A stretch of DNA of 64,000 nt from Shinisaurus crocodilurus (taxonomy: Eukaryota > Chordata > Lepidosauria > Squamata > Shinisauridae): positions 309,012,834-309,076,833 of the forward strand of contig CM037877.1 of assembly GCA_021292165.1 (NCBI GenBank), given 5' to 3'. A program made the translations under genes and the position numbers. Positions 43,263-52,964 of this stretch are shown here, one piece after another. Positions within the stretch are counted from its first letter, which is position 1, and each line of letters opens with the position of its first letter. Under the pieces are notes generated by a model that had not been told where the DNA came from, ran no database searches, and was given only the letters and a program-made list of their open reading frames with translations.

Positions 43263-44040
43263 AGAATCATAGAAAAGTAGAGTTGGAAGAGGCCTACAGG
43301 GCCATCGAGTCCAACCCCCTGCTCAATGCAGGAATCCAGGTCAAAGCATCCCTGACAGATGGCTGTCCAGCTGCACCATGAATGCCTCCAGACTGGGAGA
43401 GCCCACCACCTCCCTAGGTCGTTGGTTCCATTGTCTTATTGCTCTGACAGTCAGGAAATTTTTCCTGATGTTTAGGTGGAATCTGGGTTCCTGTAACTTG
43501 AGCCCATTATTCCGAAATTTTTCCTGATGTTTAGGTGGAATCTGGGTTCCTGTAACTTGAGCCCATTATTCCGTGTCCTGCAAACTGGGATGATCGAGAA
43601 GAGATCCTGGTCCTCCTCTTTAACCCTTCAAGTACTGGAAGAGTGCAATTATATCTCCCCTCAGTCTCCTCTTCTGAAGGCTAAACATGCCCAGTTCTTT
43701 CAGTCTCTCCTCATAGGGCCTTGTTTCCAGTCCTTTTATCATCCTTGTTGCCCTCCTCTGAACCCTCTCCAGTTTGTCTATGTCCTTCTTAAAGTGAGGT
43801 GCCCAGAACTGGACGCAGTACTCAAGATGAGGCCTAACCAGTGCCGAGTAAAGGGGAATTATCACTTCCCGCGATTTGGAAGCTATACTTCTATTAATGC
43901 AGCCCAAAATAGCATTTGCCTTCTTTGCAGCCACATCGCATTGCTGGCTCATATTCAGCTTGTGATCTACCACAATTCCAAGATCCTTCTCACTTGTAGT
44001 ATTGTTGAGCCAAGTGTCCCCCATTCTGTAACTCTGTCCA
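43263..44040 (-). mobile_element. CR1 copy, minus strand, with 59-bp tandem duplication
   Basis: The minus-strand frame 44,024-43,620 reads [40 protein letters not shown] and [20 protein letters not shown], the CR1 ORF2 C-terminus. After 43,620 the HTEEG codons are damaged. A 59-bp unit is then repeated exactly in tandem (43,456-43,514 and 43,515-43,573). CR1 3' UTR and a short tail follow to 43,263. Confidence 0.93.
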
Positions 44041-44337
44041 TGGACAGGTTCGTAATTAATTAATTTTGCATTGTGTGAAGGACTTCCTTTTTCCTGCCCT
44101 GCCAGTCAGTGTCATCGGATGGGCCTGTGTTAATACCCGAATATTCAACGGGCCTTTGTTGTCATCCAAGAGCTGCACTCCAGTGCCCAAATCTAAATTT
44201 TGGGACAGTACGGAAGTCATCTTGTCACTGAGTCCTAAAACACCCCCACTATAAATCTTACTTCGCCATTGTGAAGGCTTGAAATGCATCAGTGCAACTT
44301 GCATCGATCAGCTGACATCCAGCCCTCGGGCCGACTT

Positions 44338-45187
44338 TCATAGAATCATAGAATCATAGAATCATAGAAAAGTAGAGTTGGAAGGGGCCTACAAGGCCAT
44401 CGAGTCCAACCCCCTGCTCAATGCAGGAATCCAGGTCAAAGCATCTCTGACAGATGTCTGTCCAGCCGCACCTTGAATGCCTCCAGACTGGGAGAGCCCA
44501 CCACCTCCCTAGGTAGTTGATTCCATTGTCTTATTGCTCTGACAGTCAGGAAATTTTTCCTGATGTTTAGGTGGAATCTAGGTTCCTGTAACTTGAGCCC
44601 ATTATTCCGTGTCCTGCAAACTGGGATGACCGAGAAGAGATCTTTGCCCTCCTCTGTGTGACATCCCTTCAAATACTGGAAGAGTGCGATCATATCTCCC
44701 CTCAGTCTCCTCTTCTGAAGGCTAAACATGCCCAGTTCTTTCAGTCTCTCCTCATAGGGCCTTGTTTCCAGTCCCTTTATCATCCTTGTTGCCCTCCTCT
44801 GAACCCTCTCCAGTTTGTCTATGTCCTTCTTAAAGTGTGGTGCCCAGAACTGGACGCAGTACTCAGGATGAGGCCTAACCAGTGCCGAGTAAAGGGGAAT
44901 TATCACTTCCCGCGATTTGGAAGCTATACTTCTATTAATACAGCCCAAAATTGCATTTGCCTTCTTTGCAGCCACATCGCATTGCTGGCTCATATTCAGT
45001 TTGTGATCTACCACAATTCCAAGATCCTTCTCACTTGTAGTATTGTTGAGCCAAGTGTCCCCCATTCTGTAACTCTGCATTTGGTTTCCTCTCCCTAGGT
45101 GCAGCACTTGGCATTTATCCCTGTTAAATTTCATTCTGTTGTTTTCGGCCCAGCGCTCCAGCCTATCGAGGTCACTTTGAATTTTGT
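44338..45187 (-). mobile_element. CR1 copy, minus strand, long open C-terminus
   Basis: About 250 codons are open (45,187-44,436). In order: [90 protein letters not shown] and [17 protein letters not shown]. The 3' UTR and four tandem TCATAGAA units form the tail at 44,338-44,370. It is 5'-truncated after the reverse transcriptase core. It is almost the same as the copies at 25,148 and 50,576, which implies recent activity of this CR1 subfamily. Confidence 0.95.
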
Positions 45188-45249
45188 TTCCATAGGAAAC
45201 TGCCTTATACCGAGTCAGACCTTTGGCCCATCTACCTTGGTATTGTCTA

Positions 45250-45335
45250 CACCAGCATGGCAATCAACCATGAGGATGATGGGAGTTGTAGTCCAACACA
45301 TCTGGAGAGCACCAGATTGGGGGAGTGGTTTGTGC
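45250..45335. mobile_element. hAT-like MITE family C in SINE
   Basis: ATGATGGGAGTTGTAGTCCA and ACACATCTGGAGAGCACCAG, one arm plus part of the other. Confidence 0.7.
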
Positions 45336-45393
45336 TGACTGGCGGTAACTCTCCAGGGGTTCGCACGAGAGTCTTTCCCAGCCCTGCCTGGAG

Positions 45394-46076
45394 CAGGGAT
45401 GGGGACTCGGACTCGAGGACTCGACTCGTGAGTCGGACTGAGTCCCCCCTCTGACTCGACTCGGACTCGAGTCCCAATATTTTTAATGGGACTCGAGACT
45501 CGACTCGGGACTCGAGACCAAGGACTCGTCAACATCCCTGGGCTGTTGACGAGTCTTCTCTGGCTGTGCCAGAAGGAGCGCGATCACCGGTGAAGAGCGC
45601 ATGGAAGCGAGGCGCGCCGCGGCTCGGCCACTATGGACAGCTACCAGGAGCGCAGCCCCAACGATGTGTTGAGATTTATTTTGATTGATGTGTTGTTGTG
45701 GGGGGTTTGGGTTAGGGTCAGACATTTTGGGTTTGGCTGCCTCTGCCTGCCTGCTTTGGGGTTCCCTGCCTCCTCTGCCTGCCTGGTTATTTTGGGTTTG
45801 TCTGCCTGGTCTGTTCTTGCCAAAATCAGTGGCAGAGTTTTGAAATAAAAAGGCACACTTGTGCCTAGAATTTATTTAAGCCACACATTCTGAAGTAGCC
45901 TTATTTTGTTGGGGGGAAACCCCATTGATTTTAATAGGGACTTGTGGAGTCAGTTTTGGGAGTGACTCAGAACTCGTGACTCGTGAGTCACCATTTTGGA
46001 CCAAGGACTCGGACTCGAGTCCAAAGACTCGTGACTCGACTCGTGACTCGAGACCAAGGACTCTTCAACATCCCTG
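45394..46076 (-). mobile_element. GACTCGAGTC-rich hAT element, copy 2 (683 bp)
   Basis: Reverse orientation to copy 1. Ends CAGGGATGGGGACTCGGACT and CATCCCTG with a perfect 8-bp duplication GCCTGGAG (45,386-45,393, 46,077-46,084). It has the same composite structure as copy 1 and is clearly very similar in sequence throughout, including the internal second left end near 45,540. Confidence 0.95.
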
Positions 46077-46150
46077 GCCTGGAGATTCTGGGAACTTGAT
46101 TCTGCAAGCAAAGAGTTTGCTCGACTCTCTCGCACCGAGCCACAGCCTGG

Positions 46151-47105
46151 TTAATCGGGGTTTGAAACTGCACCCATGTGGGGAAAACATAAGCAGAGAC
46201 ATGGAGCACAGGCTCAAGATTGTAACTGGAATGAACTAAATGGCTTATTGATATACCACGCTCAAGACACGTGAGGGCAGGGCAGAGAAATAATTTTCTG
46301 CACCCAAATGACTACACAGGAGCATGAGGGGGAAACCCATCCAAGCAATACAATGTGATAATCAACAGCCTAAAGAAACAGTGCAGAAATAAGAAGTAAT
46401 ACTGACAATGTGAACAAAGAAATCGTTATAATAATGGCGTGAGGACACAAAAGCAGAGCAGACAACAAAAGCAAGAGAATGAAATCAGAGCCCCGTATTG
46501 TCAGGCCGTAGATCTCCCTGCTAAAGCATCGCCCAACTCTCATTCATCTCATCTGAAAGCATTTGAAGTTTCCTAGCTGTTCTAACTACTGCATCGCACA
46601 TTAGCACTGAATTCATAGCTTTCATAGCTACCCGTCAACAGGTCTGCAGATCCCTCCCCCTCCAGCAAGGCAGGAACAGCAACATGGAAGACGGAAAGGA
46701 GGAGGGAAGGGGAGAATGCTGAACAACAAGCAGGTCTAATGAGACTGAGTTTCACTGGAGTCAAAAGGAGGGGAAAGGAGAAGCAGAAGTATACTGAGTG
46801 CACACCTAGAATGAACAGGGTGGGAGGACCACTAGCGGCTCATGCCTAGGTCACTAGGGGGGCGGTGACATCACTGGGAGGGCGGCGAGCGTTGGAATGA
46901 GGCCAATTCCGTAAAGTTCAGTCCGTGTTTTGCCAGCCTCTCTCAGGGGTCCAGGTCTACTTCTCCGCCCCTGCCCCAGAGTTACAGAGGGGTCGGGGAG
47001 AGATGCCAGCCCCAGCAGGGACGAGATCTGGTCTGTAGCCTGGAGGCCATGGGGAAGCCACCGAGATGGTGGGGGAGAGATCAAGCCAGGAAGGGGGCTG
47101 AAGGT
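46151..47105. other. Stretch without recognised genes
   Basis: No repeat family or exon recognised. Confidence 0.4.
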
Positions 47106-47250
47106 CGGAGGAGAAGGAGAAGGCTTTCGTTCTCTGTCTCCTCATACTAGAACCCAGTGGTCTCATGCCATGAAGCTTGAATGGTGGGAGATTCAGGGCA
47201 GATGAAAGGAAGCGCGTGTGTGAAGAGAATGCTGGTCTAGCCAGCCAGGC
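47106..47250 (+). mobile_element. L3-like LINE fragment
   Basis: CTGTCTCCTCATACTAGAAC, CATGCCATGAAGCTTGAATG and GATTCAGGGCAGATGAAAGG, followed by the 3'-end words GAGAATGCTGGTCTAGCCAG after a deletion. Confidence 0.7.
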
Positions 47251-47319
47251 GGGCGGGCCTTGGGTCTGCTGGAGCATGGTGCTTCCTCCTCCTCCTTGTC
47301 TTCTTCTGGTGCTCTAGAG

Positions 47320-47967
47320 CAGGGCTCTCCAACCTTGGGTCCCCAGATGTTGCTGTTAGGTTTTGCATAGGCAGAACGAGATTATCACCTGACCTGGTGG
47401 GTGTCTCTTGAGTTCAAGTACACAAGGTCTTTGGTCACGAGACATAGTCTCAAGATGATATGACTCAGCAACCTTGGACAGGTTTGGAATCAACATGTTG
47501 ATGAATAGGTTATACAACTGGGGTGAGTAATATCCTATTTATAGGTGCAGGGTCTATGGTATAAAGCTAACACACTTGTTGATAGCTTCACTCTTCTCTT
47601 CTTCTCTCGTCTCGACTCGACATGTCTCTTGTTCTGGACTTCACTTCATCTAGCCTTACCACTGGGGTATTGGATTTGTATCTGCAATGATGTAGTGAGT
47701 AAGAGATGCATTGCTTGCCTTAATCCCATGTAATTGGGTCTTACAAATAAACTCTTTAATCTTTATTAACTGCTGTTATCTCCTCCTTCCGCCTGCGTGA
47801 CTGGGACTGAGGGTCACTGGCTAGGGAAGCTTTTGAACCCGGGTCAGTCCAGCTCTCACAGTTGCTGGCCTACAGCTCTCAGAATCCCTTGCCATTAGCC
47901 ATGCTGGCAGGGTATGCTGGGAGCTGTAGGCCAGCAACATCTGGTGACCCGAGGTTGGAGAGCCCTG
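47320..47967. mobile_element. hAT MITE family A (GGCTCTCC variant) holding a solo LTR
   Basis: Ends CAGGGCTCTCCAACCTTGGG and GGTTGGAGAGCCCTG with a perfect 8-bp duplication CTCTAGAG (47,312-47,319, 47,968-47,975). Without the inserted LTR and its 5-bp duplication the MITE is 136 bp, the normal size. Confidence 0.94.
47354..47860 (+). mobile_element. Solo LTR of an endogenous retrovirus-like element
   Basis: A 507-bp unit starts TGTTAGG and ends CTCTCACA, flanked by the 5-bp duplication GTTGC (47,349-47,353, 47,861-47,865). The GTATAAAGC at about 47,568 could be a TATA box and AATAAA at 47,746-47,751 a polyadenylation signal, placing R between them. No internal viral genes remain, as expected after recombination between two LTRs. 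A 5-bp duplication does not separate retroviral from Ty3/Gypsy LTRs with certainty. Confidence 0.9.
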
Positions 47968-48424
47968 CTCTAGAGGGTGGAGTCTGCCGAGGCTCATGGT
48001 GGGAATGCACTTGAAGCTGCCAAGCTACTTGCAAACTCCACAATCTTCTGTCTCCACGCAGAGAGTCTTCCGGATTTCAGGTGGTGTAGATGCAGCCTTA
48101 AGCCTCTCTTGCCTCCCTGGGGTGCAACAGCCTCCCACTTCCCCCATTCTGCCCCCTGGGGTGCAGCGGCCTGACGTCCTGCTGCAGACTTGATGAAATT
48201 TTAATGGCTGGAGGGGTGTGTGTGGTGGGGATGAGGCCAGGGGGCAATTCAGAGTTGCAGCCCTGGGCAGCAAGACCGGGTCTACCAGCAAGGGTGTGGC
48301 ACCTGGGCCAGAGTTCCCGGGAGGCCCGGTCTACCCACCTGGCCCAACAGTCTCCAGGATGCCAGGTCTACGCATGCCGTGACAAATGCTGATTTTCAAC
48401 AGATTCTGTTTTATTATTTTATCT

Positions 48425-48640
48425 GTGAAGTCCCAGCCCAACACTCTAACCCAGTGTTCTCCAACCTTGGAGCTTAACATGGAGGGTGTAGAACAGTGTT
48501 CTCCGACCTTGGGTCCCCAGATGCTTTTGGCCTACAACTCCCAACTAAGTTGGCTGGGGCATGCTGGGAGTTGTAGGCCAAAAACATCTGGGGACCCAAG
48601 GTTGGAGAACACTGCTCTAACCACTATGCCACAGTGGCTC
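48425..48640 (-). mobile_element. tRNA-derived SINE (family D) interrupted by a MITE
   Basis: TCCCAGCCCAACACTCTAAC before, and CTCTAACCACTATGCCACAG after, the MITE. Complement: CTGTGGCATAGTGGTTAGAG (A box) then TGTTGGGCTGGGA. Confidence 0.72.
48452..48614. mobile_element. hAT MITE family A with duplicated left end and filler
   Basis: A perfect 8-bp duplication CTCTAACC (48,444-48,451, 48,615-48,622) defines the element. The first ~19 bp (CAGTGTTCTCCAACCTTGG) are followed by a 23-bp filler and then a second left end at 48,494 that continues normally. The filler with the following CAG (48,472-48,496) is identical to the 25 bp ending at the left end of the MITE at 55,167. Confidence 0.93.
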
Positions 48641-48659
48641 CCCAGTTTTGTTTAACTTA

Positions 48660-48960
48660 CTGAAGAAAAGGGTGAGTACAGGGAGACATGTCATAGAGAT
48701 GTACAAAATCATGCATAGTGTGGCTGAGAGTGCATCATGCATAGTGTGGAGAAAGTAGAAAAAATACTAGAACCGAGTGGGGCCCTCCCATGAAGCTGAG
48801 TGGTGGGAGATTCAGGACAGATAAAAAGAAGAACATCTCCACACCCTGCATCATTAAACTATGGAATTTGCTACCAAAAGATGTAGTGATGGTGTGGCGA
48901 CCTGGCGCCCACGGGCACCCTGGCAACTGGAGCAACTTCCTTATGAGGAAAGGTTACAAT
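48660..48960 (+). mobile_element. L3-like LINE fragment
   Basis: GTGAGTACAGGGAGACATGT, CCTCCCATGAAGCTGAGTGG, TATGGAATTTGCTACCAAAA and then GCAACTTCCTTATGAGGAAA, the latter belonging earlier in the family. The order is rearranged. Confidence 0.65.
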
Positions 48961-48964
48961 GGCT

Positions 48965-49095
48965 GGAACAGTTTATTATATATTACATTATTATATTTAT
49001 ATCCTGCCTTTTTTCCTGCAAGGAGCCCAAGGCTACTGACATAATCATCTTCCTACTCTTTTATCCGCACAACAACCCCATGAGGTAAGGTTGGG
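48965..49095 (-). mobile_element. SINE family D, 3' part
   Basis: TATATCCTGCCTTTTTTCCT, GCAAGGAGCCCAAGGCTACT and CAACAACCCCATGAGGTAAG match 2,775-2,890. Confidence 0.7.
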
Positions 49096-49099
49096 AGTC

Positions 49100-49970
49100 A
49101 GGGACTGGCGCAGATCTGGTGCAGCGGCGCCAACTGGTACCGTCTGCCACCATCGAGAGTAGACCAAACCCAGTCCCCTCAGTCGCCAAGCGCTCTTGAT
49201 TCCTTGGGGGACAATTGGCCAGGGACCCTAATGTGGAATCTGGCACTGGGCTTCTTTGCAGCCCTTCTATGTCCTTAGGGGAGCATGGCTTAGGTTACAG
49301 GCTTTGCTCAGCACATTATGTACAACTTGGTCCTTATACCAGCCCTAGTTTGACCAACAATGTGGCACGCCCTTTGTGACCCCCCCCTTTCACCCCCAAA
49401 ACACACAGTCTGGGTTTTGGTGAAAACAGGGTAGAAGATTTAATAAGGATTTAGGCAAAAATTACAGAAGGGAGAAAGAGTTAGTTTCAAAGTACAGTGT
49501 AACAAACGAACGTAAGGTTGCAATTCTTGGCAAATGGCAAAAAAACAGAAAAACACAAACTACCTAGCTACACACAGCCCTGCAGTGAGCGGCCAACCTG
49601 GTTCCATGGAATCACACAGCCTCCGTGCTTCAGTTTCCTCTGGTGCCTGTGTCCCTACCTTTTGGGAGACTTACACCCCAGCACTGGTACCGAGAAAAAA
49701 GACCCAGAGCTCTTGCTCCCAGCCAGGTGTATTCCTTTGGGTCCCTCCCTGCTTCCTGGGTGGAGATTCCAAAAGGATCATCTGTTTTCATCTGGCTGAC
49801 TCTAGTAATCATCCCTCTCCCGGCCCTGAGATGGGTTCTCCAAGATTCCCCGTTGTTTGGGCCCCTGGGTGATTGACAAGTAAATGTGTTTGACAGCTCT
49901 CTCAGTGTGTGTTATGTGGAGGTACTTGGGCCTTCAGAGATGACCTCAGCCAGGGCGTTTGCATTTCAAG
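49100..49970. other. Unclassified stretch, possible LTR pieces
   Basis: ACCCTTTCACCCCCAAAA-like tracts and GTAGAAGATTTAATAAGGAT could be the reverse of an LTR 3' region, but I find no ends or duplication. Confidence 0.25.
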
Positions 49971-49974
49971 GGAC

Positions 49975-50405
49975 CCTAAGATCATCCTCAGCGGGTCCTT
50001 CTCCGGGGGAGCCCCTACCAAAGGAAGTATGGTGGGTGGCTACTACGAAGAGGACCTTTTCTGCTGTGGCACCCTGGTTCTGGAATGAGCTTCCCAGAGA
50101 GGCTCACCTGGTGCCTGCATTGTGTTCTTTCCGGCACCAGGGGAGGACCTTCTTATTTGCACAGGAATTTTAGTATTTTAATCTCTGTTTTAAATCCTTT
50201 ACTGTATTTTAAATCTCTGAACTGCTGCTCGGTTTTATTTCAGCTTTTACTCCTATTTTATACTGTAGTTTTAATTCTCCCCCCCCCCATTTTTATACTG
50301 TATTTCATGTTGTATTTTGTGGTTTTAACCATTGTGAACCGCCCGGAGAGCTTTGGCTATTGGGCAGTATAGAAATGTAATAAATTAATTAATTAATTAA
50401 TTAAA
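49975..50405 (+). mobile_element. L2-type LINE 3' end
   Basis: Frame 50,040-50,165: KRTFSAVAPWFWNELPREAH and FRHQGRTFLFAQEF. The 3' UTR has GAACCGCCCGGAGAGCTTTG and GCTATTGGGCAGTATAGAAA, and an (ATTA)n tail. Confidence 0.85.
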
Positions 50406-50504
50406 ACTGCCAGCATCCAGGGTGACATGGCCTTTAGCAGAGACATGCAATTGATTGTAAAATGGAGGACCTGGTCCAAATGGAGTCAGGATGGTCTGAC
50501 TGAG

Positions 50505-51235
50505 ACCATAACAGATGGCCACCAACGTGGATGGCTTTAAAAGGGGATTGGACAAATACATGGAGGGCAAGGCTAACAATGATGATAAAGGGACTGGAAA
50601 CAAGGCCCTATGAGGAGAGACTGAAAGAACTGGGCATGTTTAGCCTTCAGAAGAGGAGACTGAGGGGAGATATGATCGCACTCTTCCAGTATTTGAAGGG
50701 ATGTCACACAGAGGAGGGCAAAGATCTCTTCTCGTTCATCCCAGTTTGCAGGACACGGAATAATGGGCTCAAGTTACAGGAACCTAGATTCCACCTAAAC
50801 ATCAGGAAAAATTTCCTGACTGTCAGAGCAATAAGACAATGGAATCAACTACCTAGGGAGGTGGTGGGCTCTCCCAGTCTGGAGGCATTCAAGGTGCAGC
50901 TGGACAGACATCTGTCAGAGATGCTTTGACCTGGATTCCTGCATTGAGCAGGGGGTTGGACTCGATGGCCTTGTAGGCCCCTTCCAACTCTACTTTTCTA
51001 TGATTCTATGATTCTATGACCATTAGCCCTGATGGCTATATGCTATCTCCAGTATCAGAGGCAGTATGCCTGTGTACACCAAGTGCTGTGGAACACAAGT
51101 GTGAGGGTGCTACTGCACTCATGTCCTACTTGTGGGCTTCTCACAGGCAGTTCATTGGCCACTGTGTGAATGGAATGCTAGACTAGATAGGCCTTTGGCC
51201 TGATCTAGCATGGCTCTTTCTGTGTTCTTCTTGGC
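50505..51235 (+). mobile_element. L3-like LINE 3' region split by CR1
   Basis: GATGGCTTTAAAAGGGGATT and TGGACAAATACATGGAGGGC lead into the CR1 copy. After it come CATTAGCCCTGATGGCTATA, CTCCAGTATCAGAGGCAGTA and CCACTGTGTGAATGGAATGC. Confidence 0.85.
50576..51020 (+). mobile_element. CR1 3' region
   Basis: The last 115 codons of ORF2 are open: [40 protein letters not shown] and [20 protein letters not shown], stop at 50,929. 3' UTR and double GATTCTATGA tail follow. Near consensus. Confidence 0.95.
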
Positions 51236-51539
51236 CTCTTATTAGGTATGATATTTTCCTCATCCTTCTCACCAACCCAGGAGAGGCAGTCACCCTTTTG
51301 CTTCAGCCAGAGAAGTCACTTTGACCCAGAAGCAGCTTCGTGGCTTCCTCAGAGGTTGCACAGCACTGGATTTAGTCACTGTGGTCATCCATTGCACTCC
51401 ATAATGGCTACTCCAGGTCATGCAGAAATTCAAGGTCCTTGGACCCGGCAGGCCAGATTGACAATTCCCAGAAATTAGCTTCTCCAAGAGTCAAGTCCAA
51501 GATCTCCTAGTTTTCCATGTCATCGATAGATATCCATAT

Positions 51540-52900
51540 TTCATAGACTGACCTTGTCATTGTTATCACTGCATTGGTAACTTCCCAGCTGGACTTTTGC
51601 ATTGTGCACTGTCTGAGGATGCCCTTGATGATGGTTTGGAAGCTTCAGCTAGTGCAGAATTCTGTGGCTATCTTATTTAAAAGGACAAGCCACAAAGGGC
51701 ATTTATCACTTCAATCTTGGCTCACCTGCACTGGTTTCTAATGCACGTCTGACTGCAGTACAAGATGCTGGTTATCAAAAACCCTCAGTGGTCTCAATGC
51801 TGCATAAAATTCCTTCTCCCGTATGTCACTGCCTGTCCATTTGCTGGGATCCATTTGATCTCAGAGTAGAATGTGTGATACATGGTAACAGCCAGGGATG
51901 GGGACTCGGACTCCAGGACTCGACTCGTGAGTCGGACTGAGTCCCCCCCTCTGATTCGAGTCAGACTCGAGTCCCAATATTTTTAATGGGACTCGAGACT
52001 CGACTCGGGACTCGGGACCAAGGACTCGTGTTCCAAAATCGTGTTCCTCAAATGCAACATGGATAGGTTTTAGGAAGTACAGCAAGTTTATTTTTTAAAA
52101 TCATTTTCCTAAAATGCAAACTTTCAGACATTTTGGGTTTGGCTGCCTCTGCCTGCCTGTTTGGGGTTCCCAGCCTCCTCTGCCTGCCTGGTCTCTTCTT
52201 AACCAGTTCCACAGTTTGAATTGTCCAAGACAAAGGCCTCTGCCTGCCTGTTTTGGGGTTCCCTGCCTCCTCTGCCTGTCTGGTTATTTTGGGTTTGTCT
52301 GCCTGGTCTGTTCTTGCCAAAATCAGTTGCAGAGTTTTGAAATAAAAAGGCACACGTGTGGCTTAAATAAATTCTAGGCACATCTGAAATAGCCTTATTT
52401 TGTTGGGGAAAACCCCCCATTGATTTTAATAGGGACTCGTGGAGTCAGCTTTGGGAGTGACTCGTGACTCATGAGTCACCATTTTGGACCAAGGACTCGG
52501 ACTCGAGACTCGGGTCCAAAGACTCGTGACTCGACTCGTGACTCAAAACCAAGGACTCTTCAACATCCCTGGACTAACAGCCACACTCTGGGACTCCCTG
52601 GTCATGGAAATCTGCCAGGAAGGAAACTTCTCTGTGTAACTTCCACCAGTTGGTGGAAATATTCTAATATATTTTTTAAAAGCCTTGTATATGTATGTGG
52701 TGTTGTTTGTTTGTTTGTTTTTAAACTGTCCACTGTTTTATATTATTCACATTAGTCTAATATATTAGACTAATATTAACATTAGTCATGCTGTTGCTAT
52801 TTTGCTTTTTATAAATTCTATTTTAAGGAAACGTTTTAATACTATTTTATTAGATTGCATTTCTGTATTTATTGTATTCCTTGGTTACATTGTTTTGAAT
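51540..52900 (+). mobile_element. L2-type LINE ORF2 3' part, split by a hAT element
   Basis: 51,560-51,880 encodes, with stops, AFITSILAHLHWFLMHV and YKMLVIK, like the LxxLHWLPV and YKVL motifs after the L2 reverse transcriptase. After the hAT element, 52,572-52,680 continues with CACTCTGGGACTCCCTGGTC (the LWDSL codons) and an AT-rich 3' UTR. Confidence 0.72.
51893..52571 (-). mobile_element. GACTCGAGTC-rich hAT element, copy 3 (679 bp)
   Basis: Ends CAGGGATGGGGACTCGGACT and CATCCCTG. The flanks GTAACAGC and, two bases out, CTAACAGC agree at 7 of 8. It differs from the others: 52,029-52,127 replaces the usual CpG-rich middle with other sequence (GTTCCTCAAATGCAACATGG), and two CAGGCAGGCAGAGG-type units are present. 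Confidence 0.88.
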
Positions 52901-52926
52901 GTGTCTTTAATACAGAAAAACAACTT

Positions 52927-52929
<3 letters not shown>

Positions 52930-52962
<33 letters not shown>
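52930..52962. repeat. (AG)n microsatellite
   Basis: About 16 AG units. Confidence 0.95.
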
Positions 52963-52963
<1 letters not shown>

Positions 52964-52964
52964 C

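Larger units (their letters stand above)
45188..46150 (-). mobile_element. tRNA-derived SINE split by two DNA elements, minus strand
   Basis: SINE pieces lie at 45,188-45,250 (GGAAACTGCCTTATACCGAG, CAGACCTTTGGCCCATCTAC), 45,336-45,393 and 46,077-46,150. A family-C MITE (45,250-45,335) and the GACTCGAGTC hAT element (45,394-46,076) are inserted in it. The SINE is the oldest layer. Confidence 0.7.

Noticed and set aside
43527..44063. 178-codon plus-strand frame (and like frames at 12,063 and 44,658)
   Set aside because: Antisense shadow of the CR1 ORF2 C-terminus, whose true frame is on the minus strand.
49100..49900. LTR with primer-binding site
   Set aside because: A TGGCGCC-like word and A/T-rich signals are present, but no boundaries could be confirmed.
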